NCBI GenBank assembly: GCA_905331475.1
Contig: CAJNYU010000280.1
Span: 62,001 to 126,000 of the forward strand
From: Rotaria socialis
Lineage: Eukaryota > Rotifera > Eurotatoria > Philodinida > Philodinidae
Direction of reading: 5' to 3'
DNA length: 64,000 nucleotides
In this document: in pieces, positions 52,794 through 64,000 of the stretch
Numbering within the stretch: the first letter of the stretch is position 1
Layout of the letters: every line of letters begins with the position of its first letter
Program-made: the position numbers and the translations under genes
The notes under the pieces: generated by a model
Seen by the model: only the letters and a program-made list of their open reading frames with translations
Told to the model about the DNA's origin: nothing
The model's database searches: none

Positions 52794-54523
52794 ATGAATT
52801 TAGCACTGTTATTACTGAGTATAATTCTAGCATTAATAAAAGCCGATTGTGGTGAAGAATTTAAAATAATATGTTATTTTTCGTCATGGACTGGCATTCA
52901 TCCGGAAGCAAAAAATTGTACACATATTGTCTACACATTTGCACGCATTGAAGATGATAATACACTCACTGGTAATTATTAATCTACTCTAAAACATATT
53001 GAGTCATGTTTATCTATAATAAATAGGTGTATGGAGTAATCCTTTGAAAGAATTTAAGAATACTAAAGATCCAGATCTGAAAGTTTTATTGGCTGTTGGT
53101 GGTCAAGATTACGCTATAAGACGAGCTGGTGAAATGATGTCCAAAGATGAATCACGCCAAAAATTTGTTATTTCAACAACAAAACTTTTACGAACACATG
53201 AGTTCGATGGTATTGATCTAAATTTTGAACCCAATGAAGCTTTAGGACCACCGTCATCGCCCAATCAACAAGTCATTGATGATAAAAAAAAATTATCAAC
53301 ACTGTGTAAAGTAAAATTTTGTTAACGTGTTGTGTTTGTTTTTGTCACTTTTGCTTTAATATTGCGAAGGAACTTCAAGAAGAATATGCTGAAGAAGCCG
53401 GTAGAACAGGACGAACTCGTCTATTACTTACAATAACGGTATCGGGAATAAAAAAACAACTTGAATCACGTTTTGATTTGCCAGAACTTGCAAAGTTAGA
53501 GTGAAGTTCTGATTTTCATTTAGTCTTAATTATTTATTTATATAGATGTGCTGATTGGCTCAACGTTCAAACATATGATTATCGAGGTTCACATGACAAA
53601 ATTGCTGATCATCATAGTCCTCTTATGGAAGCTAAAAATGCTGAAGATAATGACAAAGATTTAAATCAGGTTTGCACAATTATCGATCATTTCAATACAT
53701 TCGATACGTTTTATTCTAGAATTCTGCCATTAAATTTATTGTTAGTACTGGTGTTGTACCATCAAAATTATCGCTTGGTTTGGCTGCATATGGAAAAAAA
53801 TTTCGTTTTACTAGTGATTCACGCGATATGGGCAGTGCCGCGACATGTGTCGGCAGTGTACCTTATATAGAAGTAAAAGAAAAATAAATAAACTTTCCGT
53901 GAAATATTTTCTTTTGCTCAATTAGCTTTGTCGTAATATAGCGTCGGGCTGGCAACGAATCTTTCTCGATGATCGTAAAGTACCAATTATGATGAAAGGT
54001 TGGTTTGTTTTGGTGGAAAAGAATGTTAGACTAAATTTAAACATATATTTTCCTAGGTGATGAAGTCATCGGTTACGATGACCTTCAAAGCATGGAATTA
54101 AAAGTAAGTGCGAAATTTCTGTCGAGAAATTCTATTTTGCAAAATTTTATACAATAGATTAATTATGCAAAAGAACAACGTCTTGGTGGTGTTGTCATAT
54201 ATCCAGTGAATTTCGATGATAGCTCAGCTCAATCATGTAGCCAAGGAAAATTTCCTATTGTCTCACTTGTAAAACAACTAACATCGAATTATACTGTTTC
54301 ATGTTTACCACCTACAACACAACCTTTAAATACAACTGTAGCACCACGAAATCGAACGAAGAACATAACGCCTAAATGGAAATTATCACGTCCAGATTAT
54401 TTAAGTCCTGGAATAGGATTACACCCTAAAGGTCATCGTCGAGTAAACAACTCTGCTTATACAGTACGATCAATCTATATAATTAAATATGTTTTATTTA
54501 GCTTTTTATTTCTGCTTGTATGA
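52794..54523 (+). CDS. GH18 chitinase-like protein, probably GPI-anchored, with altered catalytic motif
   Basis: Eight exons (52794-52971, 53027-53310, 53370-53500, 53546-53669, 53720-53872, 53926-53998, 54057-54103, 54158-54523), 451 residues. Signal peptide MNLALLLLSIILALIKADC, then a glycoside hydrolase 18 barrel: KIICYFSSWTGIHPEAKNC at the first strand, VLLAVGGQ, the active-site strand FDGIDLNFEP (about 119-128), VQTYDYRG, LSLGLAAYGKKF and a late GVVIYP strand. The family motif is DGxDxDxE; here the third Asp is Asn (N125) while the acid catalyst Glu (E127) remains, so activity on chitin may be reduced or lost, as in chitinase-like lectins. No chitin-binding domain is seen. After a Thr/Asn-rich linker the chain ends in a hydrophobic run (SIYIIKYVLFSFLFLLV) typical of a GPI signal. 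Confidence 0.9.
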
Positions 54524-54574
54524 ATTCTGTTGCAAAAAAGAAAGAAACATAATATATTCAGAACAAAAACACAA

Positions 54575-57351
54575 TTAGTTTTTTCCATTGAAAATAATAC
54601 GCATTTGTTCTTTGTCTTCTTTTGATAAACATAAATAACTTTCCCCTCGAGTTTGAAAACAATGTTCTGTTTTTGATGAACACGGTTTATCTAAACATGT
54701 TTGACGATATTCACATAATGTACCATAATAAAATTTCGATGTTGAGCATAAACATTGATAGGCACCATTATCGTCTTTGATACATGTACCATTATTTCGG
54801 CATAATTTAAATTGATCACATTCAGATGTCGTATTACAAACCGAACAATATTTTGGACAGCTTTCGACGAAGTATTGACCTTTGACCATAGTTGAATATT
54901 CCGTGCACCAGTTCTTAACTTTTTTGTTTAATTTCGAATAGACTTTAATTAATTGTGAACAATCAGCAGAATCAATACATGTATATTTATCGAAACTGCT
55001 AGGTTTAACATATTCTCGAGGTTTTATTATTGTTGATAGAAACTTTTTGCTGGCAGCAACTTTTTTTGATTTTTTTGAAGATATTTCTTGTGTTGTCTAA
55101 AATGAGATGTACTCCTTAGTAAAGTGAAGTGAAAGAAAATTTACCGTTGTCATCGTAGTTGTAGTAGTTTGACGCAATGGTAGTTGATTACATTGACCAC
55201 ATGTATGTGGACATAATTTCTTGGGAGATATTCCATTAATACGAACATAATCATTGCCACAATATTGAGCAAACATGGAACAACGTGCATGTTGATCACC
55301 ACATTCCGGTATTAAATGTCTGAAATTTGAAAATGGTCGATATTTTTTTAAATTAATTTAAAATTTCGACTGTCATTTACTTTTTACATTCTTCACAGCA
55401 TAGACGATAGTAGGGTATTGATGATTCGTAACATAAATAAGTTACATTCATACCACGAGATCGTAATAAATTAAGTGCATCTGAGCAAAGCATATTACCC
55501 GTACTTAACTTGTCGATTAAACTTAACATTTGAATAGGTACAAGCAAATCTCCATAGGGACAATTATCTAAATCAGTTTTTTTCATTGTTTGATTTATAG
55601 ATACACATTGTTTTTCAAGACATACACGATTTTCACCACATGGAGTTCCTATAAAAATAGTTTACAAAGAACAAATCTGGAAAAAAAAACGTTTTTATAA
55701 AATGCAAACCATCAAATGCTCCATATTGCCAATACATATATTCATCTTCTGGAGTTTTAAAACATCGCAATTGATTGCAAATATTTTCTTCGTATAAGTT
55801 ATGATTGCTATTATTGTATGTAACAGAAATATACGGAATAGCTCGTGGTCCATATTGTAATTGGCATTGTTGATGAACATTAATTATTTGCCCTAAGTAG
55901 AATGAACTCATATTTCGTAGGTTTTCAAATTTTGTATCATTCTTTGTGCTAATTATTTTATTTTTCCAACATGTTGTCGTTGTATTATCAACAAAATGAT
56001 TTAATTCGCTGATTGAACATTCAGAAAAATAAGGCAGCTGTTGGCGATCAACGGTATTCATATTTTTTGGTGACATTATATATCGAAATTTAGGATCAAA
56101 ACATTTATTTTCTGTTTCATCATGAGTGAAGCCGAGATTATGCCCAAGTTCGTGTGCAACTGTCATTGTCACAGAAAATGAATTCAGATCTTCTTGAATA
56201 ATTGAATATTGAAATAAAGGTAAACAAGTACCTAAAACATACGCTGAACCAGCTCCATCGTTTAGGTCGAAACGAGTAAATGTTGCAATATGATCAACAC
56301 CATTGCGAAAATAACGTTCATCAAATTTATTGATTTTATAAGCTTGATGGAATGATTTAAGAAGATTCATGCTAATATTTGGTCGTAACTGCACGTTATT
56401 GGGTGATTTTCGATAATTTTCTGTTAGAGATGATATATTTGTAAATGATTCCCATGGCAGACGATGTTTATTAGTAGCAAAAATAATTTTAGTTAAACGA
56501 ATATGAACATCCAGTGTTTCATTAATCAGCGATTGTCGATAGAGTTGTTCAACACCCAAGAAAACATGAGTATAGTACAATTTAAGTATTTCAATGGCTT
56601 CTAATTCAGTTTTATTTAATAATGCTCGAAGATCATTTGTAATAAGACTATCAATAACGGCAACTATTTCCAAATATAAATGACGAGATTTTTCAGGTAC
56701 TGGCCGTAGTGTTGTTGTTGTCATGGTAGCATTTGTCAATAGTTCAGTATCATTTTCAGCTGAAGATATTGTTATATTTTCAACTGTAACAGGTAGTAGC
56801 GTTGACGAATCTATTTGTGTAGTTGCTCGGAACGTTGTTACTTCCATATCTGAACTGTTGTATGTAGATTCTGTTTCATCAATAGCACGTCGTTCATAAT
56901 TGCTATTCCAATCAATAGTAACATATGCTTGTTCAATAATTGACTCTTTCGATTTGATAATATAAGCATTGTTTACTGATCGTTTTGTTTTTGTTTGTTT
57001 TATAGACATAGGTGAAGATATGTCATAAAATGTTCCATTCGGTATTTGTACCATAGCAAATAAAAGATTGTTGTCAGTCGATGTGCCATGGATTACTGTT
57101 GCAAAACCATGAGAATTTTCATTTGATTCCAAATGATAAGTTTTAACCGATGTTCCAGATGATAAATTTAATATTTTAGGATTGTGCTCATCATCAAGTA
57201 TGATTACATTTGGTAAAGAATATTCAGCATTCGGCTTTGTTATTTCAACAAATGGAAAATAATTATCACTGCCATCAATATTTAATGTTAAATCAAATGA
57301 AACTATTGAATTTATAGTGGTTAATACGAGCAGCAAGATTACCAACGCCAT
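54575..57351 (-). CDS. Secreted ADAMTS-like metalloprotease with ShK and EGF-like domains
   Basis: Four exons on the minus strand (57351-55710, 55648-55381, 55319-55145, 55096-54575), 868 residues. The second in-frame Met is chosen because it gives the signal peptide MALVILLLVLTTINSIVS. A glycosylated propeptide with KTKRS (furin-like site) follows, then an M12B (adamalysin/reprolysin) domain from about residue 240. The zinc site TVAHELGHNLGFTHDE has H400, E401, H404 and H410, followed by a YIMSP Met-turn. After it comes the ADAMTS hallmark YGAFDGTPCGENRVC. The C-terminal part has two six-Cys ShKT modules (from CGDQHARCSMFAQYC and from CIDSADCSQL) and an EGF-like pair (CRNNGTCIKDDNGAYQC). No thrombospondin repeat is visible, which is unusual for ADAMTS. 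All catalytic residues are present, so activity on matrix proteins is likely. The GH18 gene converges on it with only 51 bp between stop codons. Confidence 0.92.
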
Positions 57352-57914
57352 ATTATTTGAGAAATAACTGTTGTTATGTAGAAAGATATTCTTGTATTGA
57401 AGCACAATATTCCTTCAACTCGAACTATCATGTGATGACAGCTTTGACATTATTAATGTTATGCTGAATAATCTACGTATCTGTTAGAGAGTACTCTAGC
57501 AAACCTTATTTATTTATTTAGTTCTTGTTTCCTTTTGTGTGTGTTGTGTGTTTCTTGTATGTGCAATCCAACTCGAGATGCACATACGTCAACCGTTCTT
57601 TTCCATTTTTTTCTTTCCTCTCTCTCTCTCCATCTCTCTCTGCCTTTGTTTTTCTCTCTCTCTTGTGTATGTGTTGTACAGTATAAATAGGAAAAGAAAA
57701 CGAATAATAAAGGAGATCAGATTAAGAATAGATCACGATCGGATCATATTGGAAAATAGAAACGTGTATTTCTACGTTGTGAAATTGAATTAAGTTACAG
57801 CTGGGCCTCTGTAACAGTATCTAATGTAATAGTCCAAAGGGAATTAGTAATGTCATATATATATACACAAAACAACATATTCTCATCAATAAATATCACA
57901 CGGCTTTCATGTCT
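57352..57914. other. Upstream region of the protease gene with CT/GA tract
   Basis: Non-coding, with a CT-rich stretch at 57617-57664 (GA-rich on the strand of the protease gene, about 270 bp before its start). The plus-strand frame 57539-57793 translates this tract and is not supported. Confidence 0.6.
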
Positions 57915-58944
57915 TCAAACATACAATTGATTACTTGAATATAGATTTACGTAATCTGTCAAACACCGAACCATGACTATTCCAACGATCTATAATAATA
58001 GAAAACTAATTATATAACAGCATTGATAATCAACTGAAATTACCAAGGTCGAACTCATAAATAAAGCCAATCCACCATTCGTTCCTATCATGAGCGTCTC
58101 TTCAACATACTAAACATAAAATTAATCAAAGTAAATATATGAAATTATTTTAAAGCTTACAATAATTTGATTCACATTTGGATTATTTGATTGACTTATG
58201 AAACCATCGACTTGAACTACAAATATAGGATTCATTCATTTTGTTCTTCTCTTTCAAAAAAAGAAAAGAAAACATACATGCAAAAATAATACCAATAATA
58301 CCAACCGCTGCTCCAATTATCATCAAAAACCATAAGCAACATTCAAACTAAATCAATCAGACAGTATTACAAACACTTAGGCTTACTTTTTTCTACTCAC
58401 TATTCTTAATAATATTAATCGTAATGTAAAGAAAGCAATAAGCCCATGAATACTTATTAGAATACCAAATGATCCAATAATAACGAGAAGAATACCAAAG
58501 CCTAATTCACGACGATAGANATACCAACCGCTGCTCCAATTATCATCAAAAACCATAAGCAACATTCAAACTAAATCAATCAGACAGTATTACAAACACT
58601 TAGGCTTACTTTTTTCTACTCACTATTCTTAATAATATTAATCGTAATGTAAAGAAAGCAATAAGCCCATGAATACTTATTAGAATACCAAATGATCCAA
58701 TAATAACGAGAAGAATACCAAAGCCTAATTCACGACGATAGATATCTGTTGAAAAACTAAGAACAGTTTGAAGACGTGGAATAATTAGATGCCATGTACC
58801 AAGCACAATAAATGCTACTGATTCGATCACAAGAAGAAAAATGAATAGAAGCGAAACTAAGATGATACACAGATGTAATGGTCTGTCACGAACACTAGTT
58901 GTTGGTCTATATTGATATTGAAGAGATTGAGATCGATTATGCAT
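57915..58944 (-). CDS. Four-transmembrane protein, paralogue B (broken by an assembly repeat)
   Basis: Same architecture as gene A: exon 1 58944-58624 from the conserved Met (MHNRSQSLQYQ), exon 2, then exon 3 starting QVDGFISQSNNPNVN, exon 4 (YVEETLMIGTNGGLALF) and exon 5 ending with NQLYV at 57915. The assembled sequence repeats 222 bp (58298-58519 equals 58521-58742) around an N at 58520, so part of exon 1, intron 1 and part of exon 2 appear twice. Leaving one copy out restores a normal gene; this is best read as a misassembly, not a duplication. Exon 1 may be preceded by a short coding exon from MPEKEKPF (near 59048) joined at the AG before 58985. The C-terminus differs from gene A while exons 1-2 are almost identical. 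Family not recognised; no tetraspanin CCG. Confidence 0.7.
58298..58742. repeat. Exact 222-bp direct repeat around an N (assembly artefact)
   Basis: 58298-58519 and 58521-58742 are the same sequence, separated by one N at 58520, and cut through exon 2 of gene B on one side and exon 1 on the other. A perfect repeat joined by an N is the usual sign of contig ends that overlap but were not merged. Confidence 0.85.
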
Positions 58945-59480
58945 TGGTATATATTGAATACGATCGTTTATAGATATCTTGACAACTATTGCTTGATTAA
59001 CTGACAATGTCGTGAACGAAAAAAACAGGATATGAACTAAAAGGTTTTTCTTTTTCTGGCATTTTGACTTAGTAATTGCTCAGTAAGTGAAAAATCAGTT
59101 AGATTACTTGTTATTTTTTTGATGAAAACAGGGAACCCATTACGTGACAAGATATAATCATGCCAGAATGAAATGTGTCACGCATCTTTTATTTCAATTA
59201 ATATTTTAGATGTCTCCAAGGTTGTCAAAAAACATGGATGAACGTTGTTGTTGGCCATGTTCTCATGATTTTCGTGCTTGTTCAAAATATTGTTCTTGTT
59301 CTATTTGAAAATACAAAATATTCTGTATATGAAAATGAAATGAACAATATTCTCTTGTAGGCAGCGAAGGTTTTTCTCGGTTAGTTTGATGTTATTTACA
59401 TTTCACATAAAACATAGACAAAACAGGTAACGCTATTAGAATCTGTTCCGTGTAGAATGAAGTATAAAATCACAGTTTTT
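58945..59480. other. Intergenic region between four-TM gene B and contactin
   Basis: About 540 bp. The part next to gene B may hold its 5' exon (see that gene). No other feature seen. Confidence 0.6.
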
Positions 59481-62400
59481 CTAAATATTAACAAACTCAA
59501 CTGAATAACCAGATTTGATTACAAATAAATTGTGTAGATTCAAAACAAGAAACAGAGTAATTGAATGTAAATATGAGTTCGAAGCAGTATTTTGATAAAG
59601 AAGACTTGTATCAGGATTATAAACTGAAAGTAAAGAAATTAAACTTTAAAATTTTACAAGAATAATATTAAAAACTCACGTATCAAAAGTCGTCCATCAT
59701 TATCTAACAGAAAAGACAACAGTAGAATAATAAATAATAGTAGCATAATTATAACTTACCGAACCGAAATTCTGTTATTGGAGATGAATATTTCCCTTCG
59801 CCACCAAGAGACCAAGCTTGTACACGTAATTTATAATTTCGATTAGTATATAAATTATCAATTATCAGATTGTATATCGATCTATCAGCATAGTAAATAG
59901 TTGCATTACGAATTGACTGGTGATTTTCCCAAACTTTAACCTACAAAAACAAAAACGACTTAGATCTGCTATCAACGTAAAAATGTTGTTGATCCTTTCT
60001 ACCATGTATCCTTCTAGAGGTTCTTCATCGGCTGATGTTGATATTCCACGCCATTCAACTTCTAATTTGTACATATAGACATCATCAAATAAACGAACAC
60101 GCCTATCTTTTTCACTCTGTGGTTGTCGGATAGATATATATTGTGGTTGTGTTTGCGGTGATAAACGAAATGTTCGATGTGAAAAATAATCACTTTCAGG
60201 ACTATCACCAAAGTGTGTATAAACAGAAACACGAACACAATATTCAACATTTGATTGAAGACCAATAATAATAGCGCGAGACCGTTGACCTGGAAAACGT
60301 CGTTCCCAATAATTTTGAAGCTCATCAACATCTTTACGCCAATAACGAACAGTATAGCCTATAAAAAAAACATTTTTCTAACGAATCAAAACTTTGAACT
60401 TTTGATTTTAATACCAAGTAAACTACCATGTAAAATTTCAAAATCATTTTCATCAATCATATCCCAAGTTACAGTCAGTGCTGTGCTATTGTATGGATAA
60501 CATTTAACATTTAAAACTTGACGTGTTGGGCGATCTTCAGCTGAACGCACCGTAACATTACCAGATATAGGCCCTTCGCCAAGAGAATTAACAGCAGAAA
60601 TACGAACATCATATGGAAAGTAATAAAGTTTATCGGCACTAATTGAATGAAAATAGATTTTGTTTTTTCTTATCTCAAGATTCATTTAACTTACAGGTGC
60701 GTTATTAAAAAATTCCGAAGTGGATAAATTACATTGAAAATTTGTCGTCGATTTTCTCCTTTTTTTTGTACATATATTCGATAAGTTAAGTTGGGCCCAT
60801 TCCAAAACTCCATTGGCAGTGGATTCCAAATTATTCTTAAATCACCCATTTTACCACCACCTCCACCTAAATCAGTAGGTGCGAAGCCAGGAATATCTGG
60901 TTGTGTTGTACAAGTTGCTGATACGTCTGATCTTTCGCCAGATCCATACACATTTGTTGCAAATACACGAAAATTATAATCTGTAAATGCTGATAGACCC
61001 GATAATGTCATGGTAATAAACTTATTGAGTGGTAATGGTATTGAAAAATTTCCATGAAACATCCACCATGAACGATAATTAGATAGAGACTCAACTGTAT
61101 AATATAGTATTGGTGAGCCATGTTCACTGCCAACAACCCATGATAATGTTGTTTGACGTTGAAATGGGTTACTACAGCGTACACCAGCCACTGGACCTGG
61201 CGGTCCGAATACGTTCAATTGATAGAATGAGGTTTGTTTATCAATGGTTGTTTGTGCTACACACGTATATAGTCCAGCATTACTATATTGAACTTCGACG
61301 ATGCGTAGATCGCCTGGACGATCAAAATTATTCTGTTGAAAACGTCGATTATCAATAGTTAAAATTTCATTATTGAACCGCCAATGAAATGTTAAATCCA
61401 TTTGATTTATTGAACGAGCATCACATGAAAGAACAATTGTTTGGTCTGCGATGGCATCACGACTACCAGATGTTGACAACATTGTTGTACCTTCAAACAT
61501 AACGTAGACAAATGTACTTTGTTGTGCAATACCATATGGATTTGTTGCTATACATGTATAATTACCTAGAAATAGATTTAATAAAAATATAAAATCGAAT
61601 CTTCGAATTATAATCATTTATGAAAGCAAGAACTGTTCGTTTTACTCTTACCAGAGTCAAATAATTGTACATTGAGTATAGCTAAATTTCCATTGGGAAA
61701 TATTTGTATATTATTTGCCATAATTAACGGAATATTATTTTTAAACCATTGTATTTGTGGTTGAGGTGCGCCTTCTGGATGACAACTAATTGGAACTAAA
61801 CTACCAATAACTGATCTTAATGTTGATGCCATTGTATTTCTACTAAATGTTGGTGCTAACGTAATAATACGTACTTCAGCTGTACTGAAACGTTGTATAT
61901 CACTTTGAACATTTGTTGCTGCACATTGATATATGCCATTGTCATAGACTTGTACATTCTTTATCATCAATTCATTATTTATTATTGTCAAACGTAGTTG
62001 TTGTTCTAATGTTAACCGATTGAAAACTATTTCTGTTGCATTTATAAACCATGAATAACGTAATTGATCGAGTTCATTCGTGTATGCTTCACAATGTAAC
62101 TGCAAAGTAGATCCAACATCAAGTATTTGATCTTCCAGTGGTGTAACGAAAACTGGATCAATTTGTATTTGTAATGCAACAGATTCATGAACAACTGAGC
62201 GTGTATTTGAGGCTTCACAAATATATACACCCATATCGTCACGTTGCAAATTAGGTATGATTAATTCACGATTATAATTATTTAAGATAACTTTCGATTG
62301 TAATGAAAAGAAATTACCACGAGCGTCTTGTCGAAACCAACGGTAACTCGGTATAGGATATCCTTCTGATACACATTCAATTGAGATGTTTTCACCCAAT

Positions 62401-64000
62401 TTAGGTAAACGTGTCATCGGAAAAATATGTGGAAAACTTGGAAATATACGTGGACCACGTTCTTGTCCAAATGTTGAACGTACAACTAATTCTGTACCTT
62501 CACTCGTTTGAGATGGTAAATAACGTAAACGTGAATTCTTAGCTTGAACAGCACAATAATATCTTCCTGCATCACCGTCAGTTACACGAGAAAAATATAA
62601 ATTTCCATTTCGAGAAATAAAACGTTCAAGTGTTTGTTGTACTTTTTGATTGATTCCACCTTTAAACCAAGCATAATTAAGCTAAAATAATCAAAAGAAA
62701 AAATATTGTTTTTTCTTCTTCAAAAATTCTAATTCTCATTTACATCGCCTGTATTTGTATTTCTATATAAACAATCCATTATTGCATCACGATGGCCATG
62801 AGCAATTACATTTGGTCGTTCACGTTTTTCAAATCGATCGAGTACTAATAATAGAGGAATTCATTATTGACTTTAGCTTTTGTCAATCAGAAAAAAAAGT
62901 TATTTCTACGCACTAATTTCACGCAAATGAACTCGATTACTAATTGCAGCACCATAGTAGTTTATTGCTTTACAAAAATATGTTCCACTATCTTCATTAG
63001 TGGGATTATTGATCTAAATAAACATTAGACAAATATATGTAAGTTTTCAACAAACAAAAGAATATTTTGTTTTACCATTAAGTTTCCACCATGTTGAAAA
63101 AAACGCGGATCAGTTAGATTTACTACTACGGCTTCTGATACAGAATTAGTTATCATTCGAAACCAACTAAAATCAAAGATATTTTTATAATTTTGACAAT
63201 TTCATTATCTACATACTAATAATCAGCGACTGGATAGGCATCAGCTTGACATGTAAATGTCACAATAATATGTAAAGATGCTCTAGCAATACCAAATGTA
63301 CTTTCACTACCAAGTGTTATTTGATCAATATGTCCATATTCTTGATCTTGTGGTTGTTCATAAAACTTTGGTCCACGAGGAATAAAATACTCTTCAATGG
63401 TTGATGGAAGACCATATTCTACATAGATGATACAAAATCATATCGCAAATGAAGTCAATCAAATCATACCAATTCCTCGGTAATCATCAAAAATACCATA
63501 GCTTTCTTGTAGTGGTACTTCGCAAATGAACGGTAAGGTTTCTGTTGATGCAATATCGTAAGGTAACCAACCCCATTGACTACCTTCATTGTTGTATAAA
63601 ATGGCTATTTACTAAAAAACATTTATAAGAAGATTATTTTACTTTGATAAGCATAAACAATAAAGGATCCTTTTTGTTTTTCTTCTTCAGTAAGTGGTAA
63701 CCATCCTTGGTCGTATTGAAAATTAAATAAGCCAGATCTCTTAGTCCATTGCCAAATCAATCCATTGCGTTTACCACTTGTAATCCAACGTTGTGCAGAT
63801 GGATCATTTTCAGTCAACCAATTTTGTATAAATAAATGTTCATCAAATGATTCAACACTTAACAGATCTGTCTATGTAAATAATGTATGCCCAGATAAAA
63901 ACAAATAACAAATAATCATATTTTAACTGACTGGACAATGCGAAACAGCACCACTATAAGTTTCTTGTGGAAAACGATAGAAACGATAGCACGATGATGT
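59481..64000 (-). CDS. Contactin with C-type lectin, Ig and fibronectin III domains (5' end outside window)
   Basis: Neural/septate-junction type adhesion molecule on the minus strand; the start lies beyond 64000. From N to C: a C-type lectin domain (CYRFYRFPQETYSGAVSHCP, then IQNWLTEN, RWITSGKRNGLIWQW, LPFICEVP), six Ig domains with Cys/Trp/DxGxYxC pairs (for example YPIPSYRWFRQ and DDMGVYICEA; DSGNYTCIATNPYG is split by an intron), and four fibronectin III domains (PPGPVAGVRCSN; PTDLGGGGGKMGDLRIIWNP; RPTRQVLNVKC; a last one ending AWSLGGEGKYSSPI). The Gly-rich GGGGG insert in FNIII-2 and the 6 Ig + 4 FNIII order define contactins; a lectin domain in front is typical of invertebrate contactins such as that of Drosophila. 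The end is a short hydrophobic segment (SITLFLVLNLHNLFVI), consistent with a GPI anchor, stop at 59481-59483. Many introns; one near 63605-63642 would be only 38 bp. Confidence 0.94.

Noticed and set aside
58298..58742. A third four-TM gene copy in tandem with B
   Set aside because: The extra copy is an exact 222-bp repeat around an N and cuts exons at arbitrary points, which fits an assembly overlap.

Overview
The window reads as a gene-dense but AT-rich piece of an invertebrate animal nuclear genome. All multi-exon genes can be joined with very short introns (mostly 48-70 bp, GT-AG), the standard code is used, and the protein families are metazoan (Na+/K+-ATPase alpha with all animal signature motifs, contactin, COP9 subunit 3, Cramped, ADAMTS-like protease). 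Short introns, recent patches of near identity between paralogues, and a pyrimidine-rich AG just upstream of most start codons fit a rotifer, probably bdelloid. That placement is an inference, not something the sequence proves. Three single N bases (26039, 38185, 58520) mark places where the assembly is uncertain.

Layout. 1-3000: no gene, but repeats, including a compact inverted-repeat transposon (2036-2272) with an 8-bp target duplication. 3039-5689: adenine phosphoribosyltransferase, then a mitochondrial carrier of the UCP5/KMCP1 type. 8383-8975: small bZIP factor. 11476-17435: close head-to-tail run of CSN3, a RING-H2 protein and a probable BEN-domain protein. 18571-20212: second RING-H2 gene, with a 500-bp transposon carrying a FLYWCH zinc-finger reading frame in one intron. 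20598-23748: single-pass PLAT-domain membrane protein with two PPxY motifs. 23.7-28.1 kb: gene desert with microsatellites. 28072-32997: Na+/K+-ATPase alpha subunit in 19 exons, one of only 10 nt. 33-40 kb: second desert with an interspersed-repeat fossil and a small hAT-like element. 40040-40498: candidate neuropeptide precursor. 42883-47054: Cramped-like chromatin protein. 48810-49382: intronless MATH-like reading frame.

The last 14 kb is mostly on the minus strand: a four-transmembrane gene (A, 49922-50776), its paralogue (B, 57915-58944), an ADAMTS-like secreted metalloprotease (54575-57351) and a contactin running off the right edge (59481-64000). A plus-strand GH18 chitinase-like gene (52794-54523) lies between them. 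A and B are almost identical in exons 1-2 and intron 1, intron 2 differing mainly by an indel, but diverge at both ends. This is the pattern expected from local gene conversion.

I see no operon of bacterial type, CRISPR array, rRNA or convincing tRNA. The genes are mainly unrelated housekeeping or cell-surface functions. The most useful leads are the candidate neuropeptide precursor, the transposon-borne FLYWCH frame, the possible trans-splice/operon arrangement of closely spaced plus-strand genes, the altered catalytic motif of the GH18 protein and the gene-conversion patch.
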